NCBI RefSeq assembly: GCF_000718515.1
Contig: NZ_JNZS01000012.1
Location: 1-64,000, forward strand
Source: Micromonospora parva
GTDB taxonomy: Bacteria > Actinomycetota > Actinomycetes > Mycobacteriales > Micromonosporaceae
Length of the DNA stretch: 64,000 nt
Direction: 5' to 3'
This document shows, one piece after another, positions 48,976 to 58,394 of this stretch. The notes under the pieces are model-generated. The model did no database searches. It was given only the letters and a program-made list of their open reading frames with translations, and was not told the DNA's origin. Within the stretch, counting starts at the first letter, position 1. Every line of letters starts with the position of its first letter. Both the position numbers and the translations under genes were made by a program.

Positions 48976-50004
48976 ATGAAACGAGATCTGAACGGCGGTC
49001 CGCCAGACTCCCGGGCGCGCGGCGACCTGATCATCTCGGTGGCGCTCAATCCGGCCCTCGACGTCACCTACACCGTGCCCGACCTGGTGCCGGACACCTC
49101 CCACCGGGTGACGGACGTGGTGTCCCGTGCCGGAGGCAAGGGCCTGAACGTCGCCCGGGTCCTGCGGCAGCTGGGCGTCGAGACGATGGTCCTCGGCCTG
49201 GCCGGTGGGGCAGCCGGCGAACGGATCGAGGCCGAGCTGGCGACGGCCGGCGTACCGGCGCGATTCACCCGCCTCGACACGGAGACCCGCCGGACGGTGA
49301 CCGTCCTCGGGCGAGGCACGGCGACCGTCCTCAACGAACCGGGCCCGCGCGTCACCGTCGCCCAGTGGGAGTCGTTCCGAGAGCAGTTCGCCGAGCGGGT
49401 CCGGGCGGCACGGGTGGTGGTGCTCTCCGGCAGCCGGCCACCGGGTGTCCCCGAGACCGCGTACCGCGATCTCGTCACCATCGCCCGGGCCGGCGGGGTC
49501 CAGACCATCGTGGACACCGACGGCGCCGCGCTGCGGCACGCGCTGGCCGCCGCGCCGACGCTGGTGAAACCCAACGTCCACGAGGCGGCGGAACTGCTCG
49601 GCCGCCCGGTGCGCACCCGCGACGACGCCGTGCGGGTGGCGCACCGGCTCGTCCGGCTCGGCGCTGTCGCCGGAGTCGTGTCCCGTGGCGCGGACGGCTT
49701 CGTGGCGGTCAACGGCGGGGCCGCCTACAGCGCCCACGCGCCCGAACGGATGGCCGGCAACCCGACCGGTGCCGGTGACGCCCTCGCGGCCGTGCTCGCG
49801 TACGGACTGCTCACCCGCATGCCCTGGCTGGACGTCCTCGCCCGAGGCGCTGCCGTCTCGGCGGCCGCCGTCGCCTGCCGGTGGGCCGGCGAGTACGACG
49901 CCGTCGTGGCTTCCCGGCTGTTGCCCGGAACCACCGTCGAACAACTGGAAGAGCCCCGCACCGACAGAGAGCAGGAATCGTGTCGCACGTCGCCGCCGAG
50001 ATAA
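48976..50004 (+). CDS. PfkB-family hexose-phosphate kinase (tagatose-6-P / fructose-1-P kinase type)
   Basis: 342 residues. It has the 1-phosphofructokinase/LacC-type features SVALNPALDVTYTV, AGGKGLNVARVLRQLG, the anion-hole region PNVHEAAELLG and the catalytic GNPTGAGDALAAVLAYG. Members phosphorylate fructose-1-P, tagatose-6-P or similar at C6 or C1. The downstream SIS-domain and class II aldolase genes favour tagatose-6-phosphate kinase in amino-sugar breakdown. ATG 48976 has GGAAGAGGCGG upstream. Confidence 0.88.
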   Translation: MKRDLNGGPPDSRARGDLIISVALNPALDVTYTVPDLVPDTSHRVTDVVSRAGGKGLNVARVLRQLGVETMVLGLAGGAAGERIEAELATAGVPARFTRLDTETRRTVTVLGRGTATVLNEPGPRVTVAQWESFREQFAERVRAARVVVLSGSRPPGVPETAYRDLVTIARAGGVQTIVDTDGAALRHALAAAPTLVKPNVHEAAELLGRPVRTRDDAVRVAHRLVRLGAVAGVVSRGADGFVAVNGGAAYSAHAPERMAGNPTGAGDALAAVLAYGLLTRMPWLDVLARGAAVSAAAVACRWAGEYDAVVASRLLPGTTVEQLEEPRTDREQESCRTSPPR

Positions 50005-50876
50005 CCTCCCAGCCCGAGACGTGGCGTCGCGCCGTGGATCTGGTCGCCCGACCGGGCGTGGCGCAGGCACTGCCCCAGCCGGGCGAACGCGTCGCCGTGG
50101 TGGGCTGCGGCACCTCGTACTTCATGGCCCAGAGTTTCGCGGCGCTGCGCGAGTCGGCGGGCCAGGGGGAGACCGACGCCTTCGCCGCCTCGGAATTCCC
50201 CGCCGGGCGACGCTATGACCGGGTCGTCGCCATCACCCGTTCCGGCACCACCACCGAGGTGATCCGACTCCTTGAGCAACTGCCGCCCGGCAGCCGCTCG
50301 ACAGTGCTCACCACCGACGCCGACCGGCCGGTGACCCGGCTGGTGAGCGACTGCGTCGTCCTCGACTTCGCCGACGAGCAGTCGGTGGTGCAGACCCGCT
50401 TCGCCACGACCGCGCTCGCCCTCTGGCGTGCCGGCCTCGGTGCGGACCTGACCGAGACGATCGACCAGGCGCGGGCCCAGCTCGGCACCCCACTGGACCC
50501 GGCCGTGGTCGGTCGGGACCAGTTCACCTTCCTCGGCACCGGCTGGACGGTGGGCGTGGCGCACGAGGCCGCCCTGAAACTGCGCGAGGCGGCACAGATG
50601 TGGGCCGAGTCGTACCCGGCGATGGAGTTCCGGCACGGTCCGATCAGCGTGGTGGACCACCGGTCCGTGGTCTGGATCTTCGGGCCGGTGGCACCGGGCC
50701 TCCTCGAGGACCTGGCACCCACCGGCGCGATCGTGGTGCACGAGGACATCGACGCCATGGCTCACCTCACGACCGCGCAGCGGCTCGCGGTCGAGCTGGC
50801 GGTGCGTCGCGGTCTGCATCCGGATCAGCCCCGGCTGCTCACCCGGTCCGTCGTCCTCACCGCTCCGGTCGCCTGA
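49980..50876 (+). CDS. SIS-domain sugar-phosphate isomerase/deaminase (AgaS-like)
   Basis: 298 residues with two SIS domains: VAVVGCGTSYFMAQSFAALR, ITRSGTTTEVIRLL, and the second half with FLGTGWTVGVAHEAALKLRE and AESYPAMEFRHGPISVVD. This matches GlmS-C/AgaS proteins, which convert galactosamine-6-P to tagatose-6-P or isomerise related phosphates. GTG 49980 overlaps the kinase gene by 25 nt, with GCAGGAA upstream. It supplies the probable deamination step of the pathway. Confidence 0.85.
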   Translation: MSHVAAEITSQPETWRRAVDLVARPGVAQALPQPGERVAVVGCGTSYFMAQSFAALRESAGQGETDAFAASEFPAGRRYDRVVAITRSGTTTEVIRLLEQLPPGSRSTVLTTDADRPVTRLVSDCVVLDFADEQSVVQTRFATTALALWRAGLGADLTETIDQARAQLGTPLDPAVVGRDQFTFLGTGWTVGVAHEAALKLREAAQMWAESYPAMEFRHGPISVVDHRSVVWIFGPVAPGLLEDLAPTGAIVVHEDIDAMAHLTTAQRLAVELAVRRGLHPDQPRLLTRSVVLTAPVA

Positions 50877-50884
50877 GGCCGCTG

Positions 50885-51727
50885 ATGACCCTCGTTCCCA
50901 CCGCCGACCTGGTGGCGGCGGCCCAGGCTGCCGGTACCGGCGTGCTCGCGTTCAACGTGATCACGATCGAGTACGCCCAGGCCATCGCCACCGCGGCGGA
51001 GCGGGCCGGCCGACCGGCGATCCTGCAGATCAGTCAGAACGCCGCGCGCTACCACTCCGGTGTGTCGGCCATCGCCGCGGCGACGGCCGAGGTCGCCTGG
51101 CTGTCCAGCGCCACCCTGTCGCTGCACCTGGACCACGTCGACGACACAACCCTGCTGGAGCGGGCGCCCGACACCGGCTTCAGCTCGGTGATGGTCGACG
51201 CGTCAGCGCTGCCGTACGCCGCCAACGTGGCGGCCACCCGCAAGGCGACCGAGTGGGCGCACGACCACCGGTTGTGGGTGGAGGCCGAACTCGGCTACGT
51301 CGGCGGTAAACCGGACGCCCCGGCCAGCGCGCACACCGCCGGGGTCCGCACCGACCCGGCCGAGGCCGCCCGCTACGTCGCCGAGACCGGCGTCGACGCG
51401 CTGGCGGTCGCGGTGGGCAGCTCGCACGCGATGGCCGACCGGACCGCCTCGCTGGATCTCGACCTGGTGGCCGCGATCCGCGAGGCCGTACCGGTGCCGT
51501 TGGTCCTGCACGGCTCCTCCGGGGTGCCGCTGGAGCAGATCCGCGCCGCTGTCGGTCAGGGCATGGTGAAGATCAATGTTGGTACCGCCCTCAACGTGGC
51601 GTTCACCGACGCGGTCCGTGGCGTCCTGCCGCACTCTCGCGACCCGCGCCGATATCTCGCCGCCGGCCGGGACGCGGTGACCGAGACTGTCCAGCGGCTG
51701 CTCACGCTGCTGCCCGAGGCGTCGTAG
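50885..51727 (+). CDS. Class II aldolase (tagatose/fructose-bisphosphate type)
   Basis: 280 residues in the GatY/KbaY/FbaA family. Zinc and substrate signatures include LHLDHVDDTTL, EAELGYVGGK, LAVAVGSSHAM, LVLHGSSGVP and KINVGTALNVAFTDAV. It should cleave tagatose- or fructose-1,6-bisphosphate into glyceraldehyde-3-P and DHAP. It starts 8 nt after the SIS gene and ends the three-gene operon. Confidence 0.9.
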   Translation: MTLVPTADLVAAAQAAGTGVLAFNVITIEYAQAIATAAERAGRPAILQISQNAARYHSGVSAIAAATAEVAWLSSATLSLHLDHVDDTTLLERAPDTGFSSVMVDASALPYAANVAATRKATEWAHDHRLWVEAELGYVGGKPDAPASAHTAGVRTDPAEAARYVAETGVDALAVAVGSSHAMADRTASLDLDLVAAIREAVPVPLVLHGSSGVPLEQIRAAVGQGMVKINVGTALNVAFTDAVRGVLPHSRDPRRYLAAGRDAVTETVQRLLTLLPEAS

Positions 51728-51745
51728 CCGCTGCCCCTCGGGGGA

Positions 51746-52933
51746 CTACCCGGGGAAGGCCGGCGAGGGCTCGGACAGGTTGAGCCGCAGCGCGGCCGCG
51801 ACGGCGCCCAGGGCACCGCCCTCGTCGCCGAACTGGGCCGGCACGACGTCCAGGCGGCGGGTGTGCCGGGGCATCGCCAGCTCGGCGATCGCCGCGCGGA
51901 CCGGCTCGAGCACCACCTCGCCGGCGTGGGCCAGGGTGCCGCCGATGGCCACCTTGCCCGGATCCAACTGCACCACCATCCCGGACAGAACGCGACCGAG
52001 CATCGTCGCGGCGTGCCGCACCACGTCCCGCGCTGTCGGCTCGCCGGCGAGTGCCCGGGCCACCAGGTCGGCCGGGTCCGCGACTGTCACACCACGGCGG
52101 GCGCACTGCTCGATGAGCGCCGACGGACGGATCAGCAGTTCCAGGCAACCGCGACCACCGCACGGACAGGGGTCTCCGTCGGGGTCGACGCTGACGTGGC
52201 CGATCTCGCCGGCCGCGCCGTTCGCACCCCGGGCGAGTCGGCCGTCGACGATGAGCCCGCCACCGACGCCGTCACTCCACCGGACGTAGATGGCGTCCCG
52301 CACGTCACGGGTCGCTCCCCAGGTGCCCTCGGCCAGCGCGGCGAACCGCGAGTTGTTGTCGGTGACGACGGCGACGCCGTAGCGGTCCTGGATGCGCGTG
52401 CTGACCTGCTTCGCGGCCACCGACGGGCTGCGGCCGCCCGCGGGGCGCTCCCGGCCGGCCACCAGGCCGGGCAGCCCGAGGCCGATCGCCTCCAGCGCGC
52501 GCAGGTCGATGTCGTGTTCCTGCACGAGGTCGTCGATCAGCTTGATCGCGGCGTTGGCGCGCCGGGCCGGCCCCGCCGCCAGCGTGATGGGGCGGCTGCC
52601 CCGGGCCAGGATGTCGTGCCCCAGGGTGGCGACGATGACCGTGATCGTCACCCGACCGAGGTCGATGCCGATGATCCGGCCGGCGGACGGGTTGAGGCTG
52701 ACGGTCGTGGACGGCCGTCCACGACCCCGCTGGCCGGACAGCGCCGGTTCCCGCTCGACGACCACGCCGCGGGCGATGAGGTCGCCGATGATGTCGAACA
52801 GGGTGGTGCGGGACAGCCCGGTCAGCCGGATGAGGTCGGCCCGACTGAGCGGGCCGGCGCTGCGGAGCTGGGCCAGCAGCGCCTCCGTGTGCGCCAGCCG
52901 CACACGTTGCATGGCATCCGGACGTTCGATCAC
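51746..52933 (-). CDS. ROK-family transcriptional regulator
   Basis: 395 residues. An N-terminal winged helix (LSRADLIRLTGLSRTTLFDI) precedes a ROK sugar-kinase-like domain (IIGIDLGRVTITVIVATLG) with the zinc motif CPCGGRGCLE and GLPGLVAG. ROK regulators (XylR/NagC type) repress sugar operons, and amino-sugar phosphates are common effectors. GTG 52933 is preferred to the longer frame. It converges on the aldolase gene with an 18-bp gap and may control this island. Confidence 0.9.
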   Translation of the reverse strand: MIERPDAMQRVRLAHTEALLAQLRSAGPLSRADLIRLTGLSRTTLFDIIGDLIARGVVVEREPALSGQRGRGRPSTTVSLNPSAGRIIGIDLGRVTITVIVATLGHDILARGSRPITLAAGPARRANAAIKLIDDLVQEHDIDLRALEAIGLGLPGLVAGRERPAGGRSPSVAAKQVSTRIQDRYGVAVVTDNNSRFAALAEGTWGATRDVRDAIYVRWSDGVGGGLIVDGRLARGANGAAGEIGHVSVDPDGDPCPCGGRGCLELLIRPSALIEQCARRGVTVADPADLVARALAGEPTARDVVRHAATMLGRVLSGMVVQLDPGKVAIGGTLAHAGEVVLEPVRAAIAELAMPRHTRRLDVVPAQFGDEGGALGAVAAALRLNLSEPSPAFPG

Positions 52934-52991
52934 GGCACCATCATGACCGACGCCTGCTCCCGGGTGTCGTCGCGGCAACCTACGGCGCGGT

Positions 52992-53022
52992 GGCCGGCGC
53001 CGCCACCGGGGCGGCGCCGGCC
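52992..53022. terminator. Hairpin terminator of the second GH20 gene
   Basis: A 13-bp perfect stem (52992-53004 with 53010-53022) and 5-nt loop lie 5 nt after the GH20 stop on the minus strand and before the ROK gene start. Confidence 0.65.
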
Positions 53023-53027
53023 CGCGG

Positions 53028-55454
53028 TCAGCTGGCGCGGACGGTGACGGTCAGCGCCGCCTGGACCGGGGCCAGCCCGGCCGAGCGCACCGACAACGTC
53101 CCGGTGTACGTCCCCGCCGAACCGAACGTGCGCCGGGACACGACGGTGAACGCGCTGTTGATCTGCATCGCCGGGATGCTCGGCTCGCGCGTCGCGGTCG
53201 GCGTCAACGCCTCCACCCGTCCGTCACTCCAGGTCACGGTGGCCACCAGGTCGGTGCTGCGCAGCCCGGGGGCGGTGACCGTCCAGGTGGCGCCGACCGG
53301 TGCGCCGACGACGACGGCGGCGGACCGGCCGATCGCCTGTTTGCGCCATGCCACGTCGGCGGTGGGGAAGAAGTTGACGCCCTCGACTGTCAACCGCCCG
53401 CCGGCCACCGACAGCCGGGTGGTGAAGTCGGCGTAGTCGCGCTGCGTCTGCGGCGTCCACCCCACCTCGGCGGTGGCGATCAGGCGCGGGAAGCTGTAGT
53501 ACTGCGCCTGGCCGATCCGGCGGATGAACTCGCCCCACAGGGCCGACTCGACCCCGAGCACGCTGGTCTCGGCGATGTTCGGGATGAAGGTGCCCGGGTC
53601 CCAGTTGTAGTGCCGGTCCAGTCCGCACGGTCCGCCGCAGGCCCACGAGCCGCCGAGCGGTTGGCGGGAATCCTGCTTCTGCGGCACGTACGTGTGGGCG
53701 GCGGGGGAGAGGACGACCCGGGCGCCACGGCCGGTCACCGCGTTGCTCACCGCCGTGCGGTCACCGTTCCAGTACTGCACCACGGCGTTGTCGCGGGGCA
53801 GCGCCGTGCCGGCGTACTCGTTCCAGCCGACCACCGTCTTGCCGAGCGACGCGACGGTAGCGGTGAAGGCGTCGACCATCGCGGTGTAGTTCGCGTGGCT
53901 GGTCACGTGCGCCTCGTCGCCGCCAATGTGCAGGTACGGCCCCGGCGTCATGGCGGCGATCTGGGTCAGCACCTGCGTGACGAACTCGTACGTCGTCGCG
54001 CTGGCCGAGTCGAGCGTCGAGTAGCCGACGTTGCCGGTGCCGTTGGCCGGTGCGGTCTGCTGGCCGGGTGCCGGCTTGGGCTGGGCGCCGGCCGTGTTGA
54101 GCTGGGGGATGGCGTGCAGTGCCGCGTTGGTGTGCCCCGGCATGTCGATCTCCGGGATGACCGTCATGCCGTTCAGGCCGGCGTAGCGCACGATCTCGGC
54201 GTAGTCGGCCCTGGTGTAGAAGCCGGTGACGCCCAGTTCGGTGCCCATCAGTTGACCGCTGTCGTTGTAGGTCATGGCGGTGCGCCCGCTGACCGAGGTG
54301 AGCCGGCCGTAGTCGATGCCCGCCGGGTTGCTGGTCGGGTTGTCGATGGCGATCCGCCAGCCCTGGTCGTCGGTCAGGTGCAGGTGCAGACGATTGATCT
54401 TGTATTGCGCCGCGCTGTCGATGTACGCCTTGACCTCGTTCATCGGGTAGAAGCTGCGGGCGACGTCGAGCATCATCGCGCGGTGGGCGAAGCGCGGGTA
54501 GTCGGAGATCGTCACCGCCGGCACCGTCCACGCGGTGTTCACGACGGTGTCGGACTCCACCCACTGCGGCAGGAGTTGGCGCAGCGTCTGCACCCCGTTG
54601 AGCGCGCCGTTGGCCGTGTCGGCGCTGATCCGGACCGTGCCGGTGGTGACGACGAGCCGGTATCCCTCGGCGGCGTGCCCGACCGGACCCTTGCCGGCCC
54701 CCACCTCGACGACGATGGGCGCGGGCGCGGTGCTCTGGGTGACCACCGGCAGGGCGTACCCGGTGGCGGGGCGGAGCAGCCCGGCGAGGTAGATGGCGGG
54801 CGCGGTGGCCTGCGATCCGACCGCGACGACCGGCGTGTTCGGGTTCAACGTGTACGGCGTGCCGCCGTTCTCGGTGAGCGACACCGGTTTGGGCAGCAGG
54901 CCCAGTGAGGGTGCCGGCGGGGGCGCGGTGCTGTCCCAGATCTCGAACTCGGAGATCGAGTAGCCGTAGGCCGCCCACCGTTGGTGCCCCTGCATCCGTA
55001 CGTAGGACACCGGCTGGGCCGAGTTCACGGCGATGACGTCCGTGCGGGGGCAGGTGTCGCGCTGCAGGCGGGTGACGGTGGTCCAGGCGGTGCCGTCGGT
55101 GGAGGTTTGCAGGGAGAAGTCACGGGCGCACGCGTTGGGCCAGGTCAGCACCACGTGGTCGACCCGGGCGGCGGACGCCAGCCGGACCTGGACCCAGTTG
55201 TCGTCCTGGTACTTCGACGACCAGCGGGTGTTGCGGTCGCCGTCGTTGACGCGCGTGGCGACGAAGTCGGCGCGGTCGAGTTCGACGCTCGACGCGGTGG
55301 CGGTGCCGGTGCGGGCCAGGTTCACCGGCGCGGCCATGGCCGGGCTGGCGGCCGTGAGCGGCGCGAGCAGCGACGCGGCGATCACCAGGGCGAGCTTCGC
55401 CGCGGTCAGGCGGCGTCTGGGTCCGGTGGTGTGGGGGGAGCGCGGAATCGACAT
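53028..55454 (-). CDS. Secreted beta-N-acetylhexosaminidase (GH20) with N-terminal discoidin domain
   Basis: 808 residues. Signal peptide about 1-41. A discoidin/F5/8 C module (about 43-175: VNDGDRNTRWSSKY, YVRMQGHQRWAAYGYSISEF) precedes a GH20b domain (about 185-318). The catalytic barrel has HLHLTDDQGWR, VIPEIDMPGH and the Asp513-Glu514 pair in LHIGGDEAH. A C-terminal Ig-like domain (about 715-808) ends it. It differs from the other GH20 protein in modules and sequence, so the two may prefer different linkages or substrates. ATG 55454. Confidence 0.93.
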   Translation of the reverse strand: MSIPRSPHTTGPRRRLTAAKLALVIAASLLAPLTAASPAMAAPVNLARTGTATASSVELDRADFVATRVNDGDRNTRWSSKYQDDNWVQVRLASAARVDHVVLTWPNACARDFSLQTSTDGTAWTTVTRLQRDTCPRTDVIAVNSAQPVSYVRMQGHQRWAAYGYSISEFEIWDSTAPPPAPSLGLLPKPVSLTENGGTPYTLNPNTPVVAVGSQATAPAIYLAGLLRPATGYALPVVTQSTAPAPIVVEVGAGKGPVGHAAEGYRLVVTTGTVRISADTANGALNGVQTLRQLLPQWVESDTVVNTAWTVPAVTISDYPRFAHRAMMLDVARSFYPMNEVKAYIDSAAQYKINRLHLHLTDDQGWRIAIDNPTSNPAGIDYGRLTSVSGRTAMTYNDSGQLMGTELGVTGFYTRADYAEIVRYAGLNGMTVIPEIDMPGHTNAALHAIPQLNTAGAQPKPAPGQQTAPANGTGNVGYSTLDSASATTYEFVTQVLTQIAAMTPGPYLHIGGDEAHVTSHANYTAMVDAFTATVASLGKTVVGWNEYAGTALPRDNAVVQYWNGDRTAVSNAVTGRGARVVLSPAAHTYVPQKQDSRQPLGGSWACGGPCGLDRHYNWDPGTFIPNIAETSVLGVESALWGEFIRRIGQAQYYSFPRLIATAEVGWTPQTQRDYADFTTRLSVAGGRLTVEGVNFFPTADVAWRKQAIGRSAAVVVGAPVGATWTVTAPGLRSTDLVATVTWSDGRVEALTPTATREPSIPAMQINSAFTVVSRRTFGSAGTYTGTLSVRSAGLAPVQAALTVTVRAS

Positions 55455-55622
55455 GGGACTCCTCTGTCCGTCGCCCGGCTCGCCGGGGGACTGGTTGCTC
55501 GGGTACGCCGCAGTCTGCTGACGCCGTCCAATTTAGTCAATGCCCCGGACAATAAAACGGCGGCCGGTCCGGTCGTGGCCGGGCGTTGTCAGGTGGCCCG
55601 GTCACCCCTAGGCTGCCGGCCA

Positions 55623-55636
55623 GACATCTGACATCT
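55623..55636. promoter_or_regulatory. Tandem GACATCT motif in divergent promoter region
   Basis: GACATCTGACATCT is an exact 7-bp tandem repeat followed by TATG, between the GH20 gene and the importer/sulfatase operon. It could serve either gene. The same pattern appears upstream of the sialidase and of the beta-helix/GH20 operon. Confidence 0.55.
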
Positions 55637-55750
55637 TATGAACCGCCGCACCGCTCCCAGCTCGGGCTTTTTAGTCCGAAGGGTTGACATGAATAGTGCC
55701 GTCGCCAAAGATTCGCTTACCTTCAGCGCCGCCGACCGGAGAGGAGCCCC

Positions 55751-55789
55751 ATGTCCGAGCTGGGCTACGGAGCACCACCGTGGCGATAG
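55751..55789 (+). CDS. 12-codon upstream ORF with strong ribosome site
   Basis: ATG 55751 to TAG 55789 encodes [12 protein letters not shown], preceded by GGAGAGGAG at ideal spacing. The permease GTG start (55780) lies inside it in another frame. It could be a leader for translational coupling or attenuation, or the real N-terminus if a frameshift occurred. It does not match the Cys-ending leader type. Confidence 0.45.
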   Translation: MSELGYGAPPWR

Positions 55790-56595
55790 ACGTGCAACCG
55801 TCCCCACCCCGAGGTCCGGAAACCACCACCGCGACGTCGCCGCCGCGCCGCGCCGTACCGCTGCTGGTGTGGAACGTGCTCGCCGTCGTACTGGGCGTCG
55901 GCATCTGGACCGTGCTGGCCCGGATCGGGGTCTCGGGCCTTCCCGGGCCGCAGGAGGTCGCCGTCCGCGCCGGTGAGCTGACCATGGACGGCACCCTGCT
56001 CGACGACAGCCTGGCCAGCCTGCGCCGGGTGCTCATCGGCTTCGCGCTCGGCAGCGCCCTGGCCATCCCGGTCGGCTTCCTCATGGGCTGGTACCGGACC
56101 GCGCGCGGCCTGATCGAGCCCTACGTGCAGTTCTTCCGCACCATCCCGCCGCTGGCCGTCATCCCGCTGGCCATCCTGCTCATGGGCATCGGGGAGACCC
56201 CGAAGATCTTCGTCATCTTCCTCGCCGCGTTCCTGTCCTGCGTCGTGTCGACGTTCCAGGGTGTGGTGAGCGTCGACAGCACCATGATCAACGCCGCCCG
56301 GGTGCTCGGCGCCAACGACGCCGTGGTGTTCCGCCGGGTCGTCGTCCCCGCGTCCACCCCGTTCATCCTGGTCGGCATGCGCGTCGGCCTCGGCGCGGCG
56401 TGGGCGACGCTGGTCGCCGCCGAGTTGATCGCCGCCCAGGAGGGCCTCGGCTACCGGATGCAGCAGGCACAGATCTACTACGACCTGCCGAGCATCTTCG
56501 TCGGCCTGATCACCATCGGCGTGCTCGGCCTGCTCATGGATCGGCTCCTGCTCGCCGCCGAGAAGCGCCTCACCGGATGGCAGGAACGCCGATGA
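55780..56595 (+). CDS. ABC transporter permease (SsuC/TauC-like)
   Basis: A 271-residue permease with about six helices and the ATPase-contact loop near [20 protein letters not shown]. It is related to the permease at 31271 but clearly distinct. GTG 55780 lies within the short upstream ORF, so its translation may depend on that ORF's ribosome site. It is first in the operon permease - ATPase - binding protein - sulfatase - DUF202 - DUF202. Confidence 0.88.
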   Translation: MAIDVQPSPPRGPETTTATSPPRRAVPLLVWNVLAVVLGVGIWTVLARIGVSGLPGPQEVAVRAGELTMDGTLLDDSLASLRRVLIGFALGSALAIPVGFLMGWYRTARGLIEPYVQFFRTIPPLAVIPLAILLMGIGETPKIFVIFLAAFLSCVVSTFQGVVSVDSTMINAARVLGANDAVVFRRVVVPASTPFILVGMRVGLGAAWATLVAAELIAAQEGLGYRMQQAQIYYDLPSIFVGLITIGVLGLLMDRLLLAAEKRLTGWQERR

Positions 56596-57374
56596 CCGAG
56601 AAGATCTCCTTCCGCGCCACCACCCGCACGTTCGAGGTGGGCGGCAAACCGTTCCACGCGCTGCGCGAGGTCGACCTGGACATCGCCGACCGCGAGTTCG
56701 TCACAGTGGTCGGCCCGTCCGGCTGCGGCAAGTCGACCCTGATGAACATCGCCGCCGGCCTGGTCGAGCCCACCAGCGGTGAGGTGCTCGTCGACTCACG
56801 ACCGGTGCGGGGGCCCAGCCCGGAACGCGGCGTCATCTTCCAGCAGTACGCGCTGTTCCCCTGGCTGACGGTCCGCGAGAACGTCGAGTTCGGTCTCCGG
56901 ATCGCCAAGGTCGGGCGGGCGCAACGGCGAGCACGGGCGCAGCACTTCATCGACCTGGTGGGTCTCGGCGACTTCGCCGACGCGCTGCCCCGGATGCTCT
57001 CCGGTGGCATGCGGCAGCGGTGCGCCATCGCCCGCGCGTACGCCGTCGACCCCGGCGTCCTGCTCATGGACGAACCCTTCGGCGCCCTCGACGCCCTCAC
57101 CCGGGTGCAGATGCAGGACCAGTTGCTGGACACCTGGGGCACCGAGCGACGCACCGTCATGTTCATCACCCACGACGTCGACGAGGCCGTCTACCTCGCC
57201 AACCGGGTCGTCGTCATGGCCGCCCGGCCCGGCCGGGTGCAGGAGGTCATCGACGTCGACCTGCCGTACCCGCGAACCGAAGCGGTCCGTCTCTCCCCGG
57301 AATTCTCCCGGATCCGCAATCGGGTCTGGCGCGCCGTCTACCACCAAACCCCCCAGGAAGGTGCATCCCGATGA
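56592..57374 (+). CDS. ABC transporter ATPase (SsuB/TauB-like)
   Basis: 260 residues with Walker [13 protein letters not shown]-loop FQQYALFPW, signature LSGGMRQR, Walker [13 protein letters not shown] and switch [12 protein letters not shown] overlaps the permease stop by 4 nt, and its own stop overlaps the next start by 4 nt. Confidence 0.93.
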   Translation: MTEKISFRATTRTFEVGGKPFHALREVDLDIADREFVTVVGPSGCGKSTLMNIAAGLVEPTSGEVLVDSRPVRGPSPERGVIFQQYALFPWLTVRENVEFGLRIAKVGRAQRRARAQHFIDLVGLGDFADALPRMLSGGMRQRCAIARAYAVDPGVLLMDEPFGALDALTRVQMQDQLLDTWGTERRTVMFITHDVDEAVYLANRVVVMAARPGRVQEVIDVDLPYPRTEAVRLSPEFSRIRNRVWRAVYHQTPQEGASR

Positions 57375-58372
57375 GCCCTCTCTCCCGTCGCGCCCTGCTG
57401 ACCGGCATCGTCGGTCTCGGCGCCACTGCGGCCCTCGCCGCCTGCGGCGACGACGACAAGTCCGGATCCAGCGGCTCCGGCACCGAAGAGGTGAAGCTCG
57501 GCTACATCGCCGACTTCACCGGCGCGAGCCTGATGGCGATCGCCGACGACAAGAAGCTGTGGGACAAGCACGGGCTCAAGCCGGACCTGAAGGTCTTCAC
57601 CAACGGCCCCCTGCAGGTGCAGGCGCTCGGCGCCGGAGACCTCGACTTCGGCTACCTGGGCCCGGGTGCGATGTGGCTGCCGGCCTCCGGCAAGGCCCGG
57701 GTCATCGCCATCAACTCGCTCGGCTTCGCCGACCGGGTCATCGCCAAGCCGGGCATCACCTCCGTCGCCGCGCTCAAGGGCAAGAAGGTCGGCGTGCCGG
57801 AGGGCACCTCCGGCGACATGATCGTGCGGCTGGCCCTGCGGCGCGCCGGGCTCTCCATCGACGACGTCCAGAAGGTCACGATGGACGCCAGCACGGTGGT
57901 CACCGCGTTCGGGTCCGGCCAGATCGACGCGGCCGGCATCTGGTACCCGCTGATCGGCACCATCAAGAAGCGGGTGCCGGACCTGGTCGAGCTGGCCAAG
58001 AACGAGGACTTCTACCCGGACATCAGCTTTCCGTCCGCCTACGTCGGGCGCAACGACGTGGTCACCGGCAAGCCGGAGCTGGTCAAGAAGGTGCTCGCGG
58101 TGCTGCGCGCCGCCAACGACGAGCGGGCTGCCGACGTGGACCGTGCCGTCGAGGTGACCGCGAAGTTCCTCAAGTCGGCGCCGGTCGACCAGCTGCGCGC
58201 CGAAGCCACCAACGCCCGGTTCCTGCCCTCGGCCGAACTCGCCGCCAAGTCCACCGACGGCACCGTCGCGGGCTGGCTCACCGGCCTCAACGGCCTGTTC
58301 AAGGACCTGGGCAAGCTGCCGGACGTGGTCGACCCGAGCGCCTACTACGACGCCGCCGCGTACGCGTCCTGA
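57371..58372 (+). CDS. ABC substrate-binding lipoprotein (SsuA/NMT1-like)
   Basis: A 333-residue lipoprotein with signal SRRALLTGIVGLGATA and lipobox ALAACGDD (Cys25). The mature domain has LGYIADFTGASLMAIADDKK, LQVQALGAGDLDFGYLGPGA and LKGKKVGVPEGTSGDM, as in sulfonate/nitrate/taurine binding proteins. Its operon partner is a sulfatase, so the ligand may be a sulfated organic compound. Confidence 0.9.
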   Translation: MSPLSRRALLTGIVGLGATAALAACGDDDKSGSSGSGTEEVKLGYIADFTGASLMAIADDKKLWDKHGLKPDLKVFTNGPLQVQALGAGDLDFGYLGPGAMWLPASGKARVIAINSLGFADRVIAKPGITSVAALKGKKVGVPEGTSGDMIVRLALRRAGLSIDDVQKVTMDASTVVTAFGSGQIDAAGIWYPLIGTIKKRVPDLVELAKNEDFYPDISFPSAYVGRNDVVTGKPELVKKVLAVLRAANDERAADVDRAVEVTAKFLKSAPVDQLRAEATNARFLPSAELAAKSTDGTVAGWLTGLNGLFKDLGKLPDVVDPSAYYDAAAYAS

Positions 58373-58394
58373 ACCGGTGAGAAAGGACCAACCC

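Noticed and set aside
51728..51745. Terminator between the aldolase and ROK genes
   Set aside because: Only a very short GC hairpin fits in this 18-bp gap; not strong enough to call.
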